DNA of 64,000 nucleotides from Camellia lanceoleosa (taxonomy: Eukaryota > Streptophyta > Magnoliopsida > Ericales > Theaceae): assembly GCA_025200525.1 (NCBI GenBank), contig CM045763.1, positions 60,833,018 to 60,897,017 on the forward strand. The letters run 5' to 3'. The notes beneath the pieces were generated by a model that searched no databases, was not told the DNA's origin, and was given only the letters and a program-made list of their open reading frames with translations. This document shows positions 43,820-55,668 of the stretch, in pieces (position 1 is the first letter of the stretch; each line of letters opens with the position of its first letter). A program made the translations under genes and the position numbers.

Positions 43820-45720
43820 GGAGAGTGTCAACACCCGAGTGTACCTCAACCCGGAACTACGTACGGCCTGATTCTTATGTTTGGGATACGTAGGCAACTT
43901 CATCCTGAAGTCCGGCCCCAATCATTTTCAGCCTGCTTGGCTCATCCATGTTGATTGGTTTATCCTTGTTCAAACTCGGCTATCTTATCCATGTGCAAAT
44001 TGGCTCGTCTTCGTTCAAAATCAGTTGTTCTATTCTGTTGGAAGATTTAGTTGCAAGACAAATCAAGTTCAGATCTGAGGTTGTGCATCTCAAGAGTAAA
44101 TTCTATGTTGGTTGGCCATTTGCAAAAACAGTTTTGAGAATTTTTAATGAGCTTAACTAATTCTCTCGAAAATTATTCCATTTTTTCAAAACTGGATCAT
44201 TTCTTGGACCCAAAAAAGGAAAATTTTCAATGCTCGCAACCTGACTTGTATGATTTCAAATCAGAAAATCGAACAAGTATGTTAATCTAACTCTCATATT
44301 GGTCAAAATTGTTTTAGTAGAAAGCCAAAACAAAAAATGGTCAAAATGATGAACTAAGGGCACAGTTGAGTCAGGTTTTTTGTCTTCTCCCCCCGTTGTC
44401 AACATACTTGCCAGAAAGGGCAACGTACTTGCCGGAAAGGGCACCGTATTCGCCAGAAAGGGCACAACTGAAGCTAACAGCAAAGGGCTGAAAGTTTTCT
44501 CATCCTCCAAGTAGTGAGGTACCAAGCCAAGTGCGAAGCACAGACTGAAAATGGAACTGGATATTCGGTTCCCTCATTTGGGACAATCACACCCAAATTG
44601 GCATCTGACCCGGAATGGAGACATAGAAAATACAATGTGTTAGACCAATTAATTATATGCGTAGCCGATGGGACATGCTGTAACTCACATCGATCAAATT
44701 GGCCAATGGCATTGTCAACCGTAGTCAGTTATGGATCTACTGCACACCCTGTCGTAACCCCTCTGTGGGAAAGCTCACTGTTGTGAGTGGAAGAAAGAAA
44801 GAGAATCTAGTTGAATACTAGGGGCAAGAGCCCATTCCTGCTTATCCATTAACCACCCAGGGGAGGGATAAAAAAATAAGAGAGATTGAAGAATAGAGAG
44901 ATGTGCGTTGAGAGAAAAAGTGAGGAAATGACTTTTTAGAGAAAAAGAGATTGAGTGCCAGAGTGATGTGAGAATCACAAATAAGAAAAGATGGGAAACA
45001 ATACCCGAAGAAACTGGCTCCTCGTGAACTGAGAGGTCTCTTGCCATTGGAATATGTCTGAGTGTCATGTGTGTTGTTTTGTTTGTCTCGATTCTTATTT
45101 TGAGTCGTTTCGAGTGTCAATAGATGTGTTTAGGTTGTTTTACCTTTGTTTTCCTCTGTTGAGTCGTTTTGGCTGTGGTCAATCGTAGGCTCAATACCCG
45201 ATTAAGAACTCATTTCTCAATTTCAATTCCAAAATAAATCGTTTTGTGCTCAGAGTGCTGTACCATTCTCCACATATGTGCAAAACAAGATTTGTTCTTT
45301 CATAAACTGCAGGGTTCAACCCAAGTCATATGAGAACAATAGAACATGGACTTATCTGAAGCTATATGGGTTCCAGACTGCAAAGTAAAAAAAAATAGGG
45401 AAAATTTGGAGCATCTTAGTATGTTTCAATTTCAGCAAATTCCGAGACTGCATTCCAGGTGTACCTTCTCAGGCCTCGCCCTTCTTTGGAGTATGAATGT
45501 ATCTCGACCCCAAGTTTAAGCCTGCTTTAAGTCAGAATGGCAGTCCAAGCGGCACCCGCGGTTTTTATATACAAATGTTACCTCTCACCAATATGAATAG
45601 GATGTATCTTTTTTTAGTTGAGCATGTTGCAAAGTCCTCCAAGAGGTAAATTGGAAGCACCAAACTACATATTTGCCTTCCTTCTTGCAGAGAATGTGCA
45701 CTTTCATATATACGTCTGTT
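43820..45720. other. Ogre-like 3' untranslated region, first part
   Basis: Starts with the block ACCCGGAACTACGTACGGCCTGATTC...GGGATACGTAGGCAAC (43850-43896), a signature seen after pol in many plant Ogre/Tat elements. Contains a 21-bp repeat in three copies at 44401-44463. No gene recognised. Confidence 0.6.
44401..44463 (+). repeat. Three tandem copies of a 21-bp unit
   Basis: Units at 44401-44421, 44422-44442 and 44443-44463, pattern AAC.TACTTGCC.GAAAGGGC. Confidence 0.88.
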
Positions 45721-45960
45721 GCATGCATGCCGTGTATCATTTATGATTCTTGCATAGAATATGCTTTCAATGTTGCATAGAATATGTCTCCCTCTTGCAT
45801 AGAATATGCTTTCAATATTGCATAGAACATGCTCTTGTTTCATGAATAGAATATGCTTTCAGTGTTGCATAGCATATGCTTTTGTCTTTCGCACAGAATA
45901 TGCTCTTGTTATTTTGAATAGAACATGCTTTCATAGAATGTGTCGTTGCCTTTATATCTT
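45720..45960 (+). repeat. Degenerate array of TTGCATAGAATATGCT-like units
   Basis: About eight occurrences of (T)GCATAGAA(T/C)ATGCT spaced about 25-45 bp apart in the element 3' region. Confidence 0.8.
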
Positions 45961-46099
45961 GGTTGTTTGTCTTGCATGGAATATGCACTCTTACTATATC
46001 ATACTTGTTAAGTGTCTTTCTTTACATGCACGATATTGTGTGTACGATTCATTCAGAGGAATTTCGGGTGGGATCTTTCTAATCCCTCGAACTGCCTTG

Positions 46100-46840
46100 T
46101 TTTGGTTAGAAACATTGGGACGTGTTTCGATGCTTATACCACACCTCCTTTTGGTTTAGAACACGCGGGTGCGTCCTGGTGTTCACACCATTCCTTTCTC
46201 CTCTCACGTGCGGCGCGTTAGGACGCTTTGGTTTAGAACACGAGGGTGCGTCCCGGTGTTCACACCACTCCTTTCTCCTCTCGCGTATGGCGCGATAGGA
46301 CGCTTTCGGATTAGAGACATTTGGGTGCATCCTGGTGTTCTCGTTACCCTCTATCTCTTCTCGCGTGCGGCACATTAGGACGCTTCGGTTTAGAACACTC
46401 GGATGTGTTCCGATATTCATTCAACCCTTCTCCTTTCGCATGCGGCGTGTTAGGATGCTTTGGTTTAGAATACTCGGATGTGTTTTGGTATTCATTCAAC
46501 CCTTCTCTTCTCATGTGCGATGCGTTAGGACGCTTTGGTTTAGAACACTCAAATGTGTTCCGGTATTCATTCAACCCTTCTCTTCTCGCGTGCGGTGCGT
46601 TAGGACGCTTTGGTTTAGAACACTCGGATGTGTTCCGGTGTTCATTCAACCCTTCTCCTCTCGCATGTGGTGCGTTAGGACGTCTTCAGTTTCTAACACT
46701 TGGACGCGTTCCGGTGTTCATTCATTCAACCCTTCTCCTCTCGCTTGTGGTGTGTTAGGACGTCTTCCGTTTCAAACATTCGGATGCATTCCGGTGTTCA
46801 TTTATTCACTTTCTCCTCTCACATGAGACGTGTTTGGATG
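46100..46840 (+). repeat. 75-bp minisatellite, about nine copies
   Basis: The marker TTAGGACGCTTTGGTTTAGA (with variants) starts TAGGA at 46219, 46294, 46376, 46451, 46526, 46601, 46676 and 46756, giving spacings of 75, 82, 75, 75, 75, 75 and 80. Since 75 is a multiple of three, frames stay open through several units on both strands; these are not taken as genes. Confidence 0.92.
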
Positions 46841-47385
46841 TATTCATATCCCTCCTCTGGTCTAGGAGACCTTAAATCCTCTAAAGGTGCAATTCCTTTG
46901 GTGTTTGTCGTACCCGAACGACTTCCAGTGGTCTGGTATAGCCACCTGCCTGTGTTTGCGGTGAGTTTCTAGGAGATCAACTGAGATGGTCGAATGGCTG
47001 ATGTCTAGAACGCAAAGGTTCGGGATTTCCAAGGCTAAAGTCTGGTTTAAATACCCAGGGGTGTATCCTCGGCTTGAAATCTGTATGGCAGCCCCATAGG
47101 TTGAGGTAGCGGGTATGCGTCTCAATTCTGGATACTGAACCAACCTAGTCTGTCACCCTATTGGAGAATAGGGAAAGCTGTGACCATAGCCAGGGAGAAA
47201 AGTAGTACCTGTGGTTCGGAAATGCAAGATGCAAAAAGGGGAAGATCCCAGCAGCATGAGGTAAGTCATTGCCAATTGCCCTTGTAAGGTACCTTCACTT
47301 CCTAGCTACTACATTGCATTTTAGCTACTACATTGCATTGCATATAGAATATATTGCATGCATCTACTGCATTATTTGTTTTATC
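46841..47385. other. Ogre-like 3' untranslated region, spacer
   Basis: No recognisable feature except a direct repeat TTAGCTACTACATTGCAT near 47310-47335. Confidence 0.6.
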
Positions 47386-47900
47386 GTTTGCACCCTTTCC
47401 ATGTTAAGCTTAGTTTGTCATGTGCTCTTATATTTCCTTTGTTGAAGCATGGTTCTATGATAATGTGTACGCACCTATTCCACTAAGAGAATTGTGGTCT
47501 GAGGATGTCAGCACCTTTTCTGTGTTAGACGTGGTCTGCTTTGTATCCATGCCTTTTCTAGGTAAAACATAGTTTGGCTGCGCGCCTTATTTACTTCATC
47601 CATTGCATCCATTGCATTGTACTTTGCTTTGTTGCATTCAGCACTTAAGGTCATGATCTTTCCTCAGCAGATCATTCCTTACTTATATCATGCCATCCAA
47701 ATACTTGTATTCTTTTTGCGAAACACATAGTTTTGCATGTGCTCGCACCCCTTTCACGTTGAAACACGGTTCTGTTATGTGTAAGCATCCATGTTGGGCT
47801 AAGGCCAGTACTGAGGATGTAGGCACTTAGCCTGTGTTAGGCATCATTCGGCTCGTGCCCACTCCTTTTCTGTGTTAAACGTAGTTTGATTTTGCATCTC
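47386..47900 (+). repeat. Degenerate long-period repeat region
   Basis: Text like CACCTTTTCTGTGTTAGACGTGG recurs with variation at about 47395, 47511, 47551, 47748, 47828 and 47866. It is looser than the 75-bp array. Confidence 0.55.
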
Positions 47901-48189
47901 CATCCCTTTATGATATTTGTGTGGTTTTACACTGCTTGTGGTTTGATTATTTCATTGCATTGTATATCATTTACACTGTTTTGTTATATTGTGTATCATC
48001 TTGCATCCTGTCCCTGAACTACGCTAGTTTGATTCCTTGCAAAGGGATACCTAGACAACCTGCGGGTGTAACCATTTGTTTCTGCATTTGCATTTTGTTT
48101 ATTTGTCCAAGTTTTCGACCTTGTCAAAAATGGGTCGTCTCTGGGCTTTGACATTCACTCACGTCATTTTATGACTCTGAACTCTATCA

Positions 48190-48201
48190 AAGAGGGGCAA
48201 C
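48190..48201 (+). other. Polypurine tract of the Ogre-like element
   Basis: AAGAGGGGCAAC directly before TGTAGACC of the 3' LTR. Confidence 0.75.
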
Positions 48202-51200
48202 TGTAGACCACCCATTTTTGACCATCCTTAAGATTTGGGCGCCACTGATTGGATCATTCGATGGTGCAGGCTATGCTATGCAAATGTTCGATTTCTTCGG
48301 CAAGGAGAGAGTCAAATCCCAACCTTACACCCCATTTTTGGACTAAAACTATTTTGACCAAAGATTTTAGACCTTAAAACCCTCTCTTTCAAAACATTTT
48401 TGAAAAAAAGTTTCTACAATGTTCCGAGGCTCGCATTTTGTTAAATATTACGCTTTTCGGTAAACCGAGCAAGGATAAAGTGGAAATGCATGAAAGAGAG
48501 GTGAGCTCATTGAAAAAATCTTTAAAACATCTTGTTTAGAGGTTTAGAGTTGAAGAAAAGAAGAGGAGAGGGAAGAAACCAAGTTAGAGAAGAAGATGGA
48601 CATGAACCGTTAAGAGAGAGTTGAGTAGCCTTCACCAAATCAGGTCTATCCTTTAGTACACTTGGACTTAAGTTGTGAGGCCACCACCGTTGGAAAGAGG
48701 ACTTCCGGGGATTCATTTTTCACTCAAGAATCTCCTCAAGCCGGGCTAGATGAGGGAGATATGGCTGGTTGAAGTTAGGCATCAATCCGGTTAGATCGAA
48801 ACTGAGCAGTCTTCACTAAAAGAGGGATATCTCTTAGCACACATGGAATTTTTATGTGAGGCTGCCACCATTGGAAAGCTTACTTCCGGGATTTCAATTT
48901 AGACATAAGACTGACCTGAAAAGGAGTCCAGATAAAGGAGTTTTGCCCATTTAAAGTCGGGCCTGGAAGCAGATTTTTAGTGGCCAGCCGGCCACCACAA
49001 GTGGATGACCGGCCAGAAAAGTGGGTTGTCGACTACTAAAGTGGCCGGTCGGCCACTAATGTTCCAAACTCAGATATTTTGCAGATCTTTTCCCTCAAAC
49101 TGTTCTACACAAGCTCCAGTTATACTGTAATCAGATATTTTGACCTTGAGCTCATATATTGCTATATATAGAGGCTATATCTCATATATTGAAAGGTTAG
49201 AAAATTTTTGGAGTCTCTTTCTCTAAAAGTCCTATCTCTCTACAAGCCTCTCCCTCTAGAATCCTCTCTCTTCTTTTGTTTTGTGCCTTAAGCTTAGAAT
49301 TCTCTACATATTTGCATACAACCCCTTAACCAAATTAGACCACCTTGAGGCTGAGGTTCTTGGAGGTCTTGTTTGAGCTCTCAAAGCTGGTTTTAGCTTA
49401 GAAAAGTGGCTATTTGTTGTTGTACTTCAAAGGTATAAAGCGTAAGCTTATTTTTGCACACTTGTTTGACCACCTTTGCATGCTGTTTTTGGCCTACTTT
49501 TCAACTACAAAAACCTCTGTTTTTAAGGCTTAAAAATGGTGGTTTAAGGCATTTTTGGAGTTAGGGGTGGTCCATCTTCCTTTGTAGCTTGTTTGCTAAG
49601 AATTGTGCCATCTTTTAAAGCTTTTCAAACAACTCTTTTTTGGCCCTTTCACCACTGAATTCTAGGGGAATTTTAGTGGTAAAAACTTGATTTTGAGATC
49701 CCAAATAGGAGGGGGTGGCCTCCCCTCCTTGTGTCTTTTTTGCAAGTGTTGATGGCCCAACATGTGAGCATGTTTTTCTACCATCTCATGACTTGATCTC
49801 ATCATATTTTTGTGACTTTTTTGACCTGCTTGAGCTCTATTTTTGGTTGGTTAACTCACTTGTTGCTTGCTTTTTACACTTGTAGTGTAATCATGCTTGC
49901 TAGCTTAATATGCTTAATGAGTTAGCCTATCATTTTAGCTTGTGTTAGCTCCATCTTAGCATGCTTTTGCTCATGTTTTGTCATGCTTTAACTCTGTTTT
50001 GAGTGGTCTTGGTCATGTATGCTTTGCTTTGTATAGTTGTAGTGTAGTTGGCCTTTACTAGCTTTTTGTTTTAGACCTTCTGGCATGCCTTATTTGTGAT
50101 GTTTGCATGGTATGGCATCGTTTAGCATGTGATTTCAGAGCATATACCTCTATCACACTCTCACATATATCGCTCTTTAATTGCTTTTGAGAGTTATGCC
50201 TTATGCCTTGCTTGCAAGCCAACATGTGTGCATGATCTTCTACTCTTTTGTGCCTTAATTCCAACATGTTAGGCCACTGATTTGGCATGTTTTAGGCCTG
50301 TCCATAGCTGGTTTGGTTGTTTGGGTTTGATAATGCATGCCTCTAGTGTAATGCTCTTCTCTAGTTTTATGCTTTAAGCTTTGGAACATGTTGTACATGA
50401 GTTGTTTGCATGTTTTAGCATTATTCTTCATGCCATTTTAGTACTAAAAATTCTGCAACCTCCCTCATTTCTTCATTTTTCTATTTGTTTTGAGGGTTGG
50501 TTACCTTATGTTTGTGTTTAAGCTTGAGATAGAGCTTGTGCCCCAATGGCTTTAACTCTCTTATGAGGGTTTTTACTAGTCAAAGGCATAATCTCTCTCA
50601 TGTCTTAAACCATCCTTTGGTTGACCCCTCTTTCATTAGAGGACTATCACATTGGACCAAATTGACTAAATAATGGCTTGGTAATGCTAAAATAAGTAAA
50701 TAAAATTGAATCAAGTAAAACATGACTAAGATAAGCATGTTGTTTGCATTGCATGTGTTTGGATCAAACGTTAATCCAAACACAAGAAATGTGGGACGTT
50801 TCATACTCAAAGTGATGAAACGTGCCACGTTTCTTGGTCGTCGTCACCCTTGATCATGCATGATAGGGTGGCGGCCATTTGAGTCTTATGTGCGCATTCA
50901 CTAAGCTTGTACAAGCTTGATTCTTTGGCCATCATGCATGAAAATGCTTGATTGGTGGCTTGAGAGCCAAGTGCCACACTCATTTGAGCTTGAGAAATGA
51001 TGAGGAGAGTGACAGTACACACATTTCCTTGCAAATACATTGCTGTGCCTCTGTTGTTCTCTGTTGCAGCAAAACTAGAAGCCTGGAAAAGCAGGTGGTC
51101 GACCGGCCACTTGAGGTAGCCGACCGGCCAGTTATGGTGGCCGCCAGCCACCTTTTGTGGTCGACAGGGCACCAGTTCATTTCTATGGTGGCCGCCAGCC

Positions 51201-52743
51201 ACCTTTTGTGGTCGATAGGGCACCAGTTCATTTCTATGCAAGAGGGTTCCTGTTTTGAAGCAAAGGCAAACTGGAGATTGGCACAGTCTTCAGAAAACAA
51301 GGCGAGTGCAAACAGAGACAGTCGAAAGCAAGGCAATGGATTTTTGGGAGGAAGCCAGTCGAGCATGCATGTCTCCCTCGCCCGCGAGGCCACTTTACTT
51401 GCTTTCATTAATTAGTTGTAGCTAATTAATACATGTATTGTAATTAATTATTTTAAATCTATGTTGTAATATTTTAGCTAGCTTAGAATAGTTAGTTGAT
51501 TTATTTCAATTGTGTTGTAATAATTAATTAGCTAGAATAGTTAATTAGTTTCGTTTTGTAATTGTTAGCTTAGTTTAGTGTAGCTTAACTTATTTATTCG
51601 GACCCTCCTTTGCGAAGGCGCAATGTTGTAATAAGGGTGTGTATGTGTGTGCATGTCTTCCAGCCCCACTTCTGTCTCCCTTTTACTTATCAGCTTTTGA
51701 TGGTTAGTTTAGGGCATATCTCGATTAGCATACCTTATGCTTGCATGTTTGCATCCATTCATTTGTCTTGCATGTACCAGGCTCGGCGCATCATTCAAAC
51801 TGCATTGCAAATTCAATACACTTCTTTGAATACGTGTATCAAGTCGCATTCATATGTCATCTTAGATAGCCGAGTCTATTAGTTGCATTATTGCGTGTGT
51901 TGCATTAGGCATCTTATGTAGTTAGGATCATGCATATTTCTAACTAGCTTTTTGTTTTGGCTCGAAATACACTGTAAGTGTTACGCTTTAGTATACTTAC
52001 ATGAGTGTGAGTGTTGCCATGATAGCATGCTTGCCATGAGGCTATTTGCTTAAGTGATAAACTGCATGAGTGCCTGTGAATGAAGGCTTTATTGCTTGAA
52101 TTGGAACAATTCGATGATTGTAAGTTTTAAGCCCATTTTGTGAAATGGAAAAATTATGTTTTAAAGCCCACTTGAGGGTGGCAAATCCGCGCTTTAGCTT
52201 ACTTGCAAGTAGCATTTTCAAACCATTTTCAAAAACAAACATGAATTGATTTGTTCCAAGTCTCGCGACTTAGTCTATACTTGTATGCTGTGCGCATCAC
52301 ATAGTAAAGTTAGATTAATAACCAGAATAAGAACACATGTGTTTATAAAACAACATATCATGCTTAATAGAGGCCGATCTTTGATCAGGCGAGCGGGGGT
52401 GCTCATTTCAGGACCTTTCCCTCTCGTACCCAAGTTCCTGAGCCGAGGCAACTTTGGTGATGACGGACACATGACCTTTGCCACGAGTTAGGGTTTCCTA
52501 AATTTTCCAAAAATAAAATATTTAGGTAGCAACTCTGTAATCTGGCAAAGCAGTCCAGTTTTGGTATTATTTGATTCAAAATCTGATTTTCCAAAATGAT
52601 TTTCCGGATTGGACTCTTTGGTGTTTATCAGTCTCACATTGCACTTTGTGAGATTAGATTTAGAACCGGACAGGAGTTCGAACTGTAGGAGGACCAATTC
52701 GCGCTTTTCCGAAAGGGGGCGCGTGAAGAAAGTTGGGTCTACA
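48202..52743 (+). repeat. Ogre-like element 3' LTR, about 4.5 kb
   Basis: Aligned with 34903-39422 throughout, with scattered substitutions and small indels. It has a 51-bp tandem duplication (51136-51186, 51187-51237) where the 5' LTR has one copy. Confidence 0.95.
51136..51237 (+). repeat. 51-bp tandem duplication in the 3' LTR only
   Basis: Two copies beginning GGTGGCCGCCAGCCACC, differing at one base; one copy at about 37866 in the 5' LTR. Confidence 0.9.
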
Positions 52744-52748
52744 GTAAG
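52744..52748. repeat. Target-site duplication GTAAG (right) of the Ogre-like element
   Basis: Identical to 34898-34902; joining across it restores the reading order of the interrupted copia region. Confidence 0.9.
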
Positions 52749-52922
52749 TCTCTACACATTCGTCGAAGACATAATACCGTTAGGCATTTGCTCTCACGTG
52801 GAATAATTTCCATAGAATACGTAAAGTCAAAGGAGAATATTGCAGATCCATTGACTAAAGGGCTAGCCAAAGAGCAAGTGTACTATTTATCGAGGGGAAT
52901 AAGATTAAAGCCTATTACTTAA
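52749..52922 (+). pseudogene. Copia RNase H/C-terminal remainder after the insertion
   Basis: Continues the frame broken at 34902: SLHIRRRHNTVRHL, then IEYVKSKENIADPLTKGL and a natural-looking stop at 52920-52922. Supports insertion of a complete foreign element rather than rearrangement. Confidence 0.92.
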
Positions 52923-53495
52923 AAGTCACCATAATGGTAACCCAACCTAGTTGACTGGAGATCCCAAGATCTAGGTTCAAAGGTACAACTGAATTATGGA
53001 TGACTTGACGTATCATTAAGGAGGTTTACTCCTATCTATTTCTATGATAAGAAGAGTGATACCTGCAACGTTAGTAAGATAAGCTTTGTTTTTAATGATT
53101 CTTATAGCTTAGATATCTAAGTGGGGTATAACAAGATACTTTTAATAAGAAATCACCTATATAAGTGTGAACTGGGCCGGTTCTGTGAGAATTGAAAAGA
53201 CTAAATTCTCTAGAGCACTCATGATTTACCAGGCGTTGTTCAGGGCCAAAATGAACACAACTGTAAGAACCAAACTGTGTCTGCGGATACACTATGTGTA
53301 GTCTATTATCTTGGCTTACACAAACAGTTGAACAGTTCAAGGCATCGCGTCCACTAGTTAGCCAGTAAGTCCGATAGGCTTTTACTAGAGAAGGTTCAAA
53401 GCCAAAAGCTACCTATCTCGATGTGGTGCATATTCTTAATGTACTCTTTGTTTGTCTGCATCTTGTTGCATGTCCATTATCATGAATTCTATTCA

Positions 53496-53505
53496 TGTGG
53501 GGGAT
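53496..53505 (+). other. Copia polypurine tract
   Basis: TGTGGGGGAT immediately before the 3' LTR, the expected position of the plus-strand primer. Confidence 0.7.
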
Positions 53506-54668
53506 TGTTGGAAAATGGCTTTGGAATAGTTTTGGAAAAAAAAAACCTTATTTTTTGCTAACTTTGAGCATTAATTAAGGTGGGACCCAAGCGTTATTTT
53601 TAACGTTTCTAATTGGGTTCATGTTTAATGCCGTGTAGTGAATAAATTCATGTATTTGGTTGCTCAAAACCATTTCTGGATGAATGAGAATTCAACGTGC
53701 ATTTTCGGATTCGTGGAAATGTATTTTGGTGGGTTTACTACACATTTGTGAAATGTGCTTGTCCCACATTGGAAAGGCTTGAGGAATTGTTTGGGTTTAT
53801 AAACCTTAGCATTGGATACTTGGGATGGGCCTCAAGGGGTACCCAAGTTTGTAGAAGGGTGAGGTTATGAGTATAGTGGACTAGACCCATTGGACCCAAA
53901 ATTAAAACCACACATACGCCGCCGTCGTCCGTTCGGGTAGGCTGAGCTTGGGCGCGGGTGCATGGTGTGAGGTTGGGTTGGGCTTGTCCGGCCCAATACT
54001 TATCTTTTAGGGCCAAAAACATTTGAACTTTATTTATTTACTTTTATTTTTGGTTTCAAAAATCAAAATAAATTGGTTCAAATTTTTTCCCTTCACCCAA
54101 ACAGTTCCTAACACACCCGAATGGGTTTGAACCTTTTGAATCTTTCCCGGACAGATCTGGAACTGTCCAAATAGTTCAAACAGATTTATCATCTGTTGAA
54201 GTCTGTCCGAACAGTTGCCTATCTGTTGGCACCTGTTCGAACAGCCACCAACCTGTCTATATAAAGTCTGCTCCAGCAATTCATTTTGCATCTGAAAATT
54301 TTCAAACTTCTTTCCTTTTTTCTTCTGTTCGTCCTCTGTTGCTCCTGCATCTATTTCTGCATTTATTTTGAAGAAAAGAAAGAGAAAGAGTTACAGCATT
54401 GTTTGGTTCGCCAGACTTGATTTTATAGTGCTGTAAAATCAAGTGTTAGTCTTTGCATCCTAGGAAGTAGACGCTAGTTATATCTCGAAGCACCGGAGCG
54501 AGGACGAAATCTACTTTAAGGAGATTGTGTCCAACACAAGTCTCGACATTATTTTCTGTAAACATTTAATTCGAAAAATAATTTATATAATTATTTTTCT
54601 GAATTATTTTATTTTATTGTTTATTTAATTTATAAATTTACACACATACACCTTTGTGGGTTATAATA
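53506..54668 (+). repeat. Copia 3' LTR, 1163 bp
   Basis: Same start as the 5' LTR (TGTTGGAAAATGG) and same internal boxes, with scattered substitutions. The last bases are TA rather than the usual CA. Confidence 0.95.
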
Positions 54669-54673
54669 GTAGC
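54669..54673. repeat. Target-site duplication GTAGC of the copia element (right)
   Basis: Matches 29655-29659 exactly. Confidence 0.92.
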
Positions 54674-55596
54674 TCTCTACCCTCACAACCCTTTGTGCTT
54701 GCGAGAGAGATTTAGGATTTTCAAAAGAAAAAGGAGAAATGGGTGACGAATAGGGCAAATGAATCTGGGTGATGGTGACCAAAAAAATGATGGAAAGGAG
54801 AGAGATTGTTGTGTGAATGGTGAGTGGAAGGAAGTAGTGGTATTGGTGGGCAATGGTAGTGGTTTGGTAAAAATGATAGGTGGAATGAGAAATTAAAGGT
54901 TTTTTTTCAAGTTCGATAACTTTTTAATAATTTTAGATATGAATAAATTGTTACAATAATAACAAAAGAGTAATGAATTATTTGTAGTGTAAATATAAGC
55001 ACCCTCATGGGAGTTTCTAATTGGATCGGACTCTTTTTTAGTCTAAATTTTGATTAGACTGTGTTGTCGGAAACTCATGACACCTATTAAGGGTCCTATT
55101 ACAATTATTCGAATAATTCATTTTGTAAGATTCTTTATGTATATATTATTTATATAAAAAAATTAGATCGATTTAATAATTATAACATATTTAATTTATT
55201 GTATTTATCACTAAAATAAATAAATAAATCATTTTTAAAGACAAACTTGTCATCCATTTTTAATATCCACAAATGTTTATCATCTGAATTTATCCACTAA
55301 TGTTTCCATTCTTGATATCCACTAATTTTTCCATGTAATCCAAATATATTTGTAGGTTTATATGAATTTATTAACATTACAAGTTATATAAATAAATGGC
55401 AATATGTTTACTTCGAAACTATTGTGATATGTGAATGGATGTATTATTATTGCAAGTAAATTGAATTTATTCTCAAAGTCAGAATTACATAACCTTAAAA
55501 ATGTACGATTACATCTTTAGTTTATTCTAATCGCAATTAGAAATACAAACAAACAATAAAACATGATAATAACAAGGAAAATATTACATCCACAAC
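54674..55596. other. Intergenic spacer right of the copia element
   Basis: AT-rich with G/A-rich stretch 54740-54850; no gene or repeat recognised. Confidence 0.6.
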
Positions 55597-55668
55597 TAAG
55601 GTTCTGAAAAGCGGTTGCAGTCACCGTAACGGTGACGGTGGTGCAGTTACGGTTGCGGGGTGTAAAGG
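55597..55668 (+). mobile_element. hAT-family terminus, cut by the second Ogre-like element
   Basis: TAAGGTTCTGAAAAGCGGTTGC and GGTTGCGGGGTGTAAAGG match the left end of the inner hAT at 22028 (CAAGGTTCTGAAATGCGGTTGC and GGTTGCAGGGTGTAAAGG), with an extra ACCGTAACGGT stretch between. The match stops exactly where the LTR begins; the remainder should lie beyond the window. Confidence 0.72.

Larger units (their letters stand above)
34903..52743 (+). mobile_element. Ogre/Tat-like Ty3/gypsy retrotransposon, internally deleted, 17.8 kb
   Basis: LTRs 34903-39422 and 48202-52743 start TGCAGA/TGTAGA and end TCTATA/TCTACA. GTAAG (34898-34902, 52744-52748) is a perfect target duplication inside copia RNase H. 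A 19-bp primer site TGGCGACTCTGCTGGGGAC stands at 39428-39446, and AAGAGGGGCAAC precedes the 3' LTR. Very long LTRs, this primer site and a repeat-rich 3' region are Ogre/Tat traits. Inside are a gag remnant and an integrase C-terminal scrap; protease, reverse transcriptase and RNase H are missing. So it could only have moved with help, or was deleted after insertion. Confidence 0.92.
29660..54668 (+). mobile_element. Ty1/copia retrotransposon, interrupted by an Ogre-like element
   Basis: Two similar LTRs (29660-30829 and 53506-54668) start TGTTGGAAAATGG; the left ends TAACA and the right TAATA. GTAGC (29655-29659 and 54669-54673) is a perfect 5-bp target duplication. Domain order is gag, protease, integrase, reverse transcriptase, RNase H, i.e. 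copia. The coding part is cut at 34902 by the 17.8-kb element and resumes at 52749. Without it the element would be about 7.2 kb. Many stops show it is dead. Confidence 0.96.

Noticed and set aside
43575..43921. Phe/Ser-rich minus-strand open frames
   Set aside because: They come from the AAAAG microsatellite and have no domain.
46321..46826. Open frames of 145 and 163 codons with repeated motifs
   Set aside because: They are a by-product of the 75-bp array: its length is a multiple of three, so several frames on both strands stay open.
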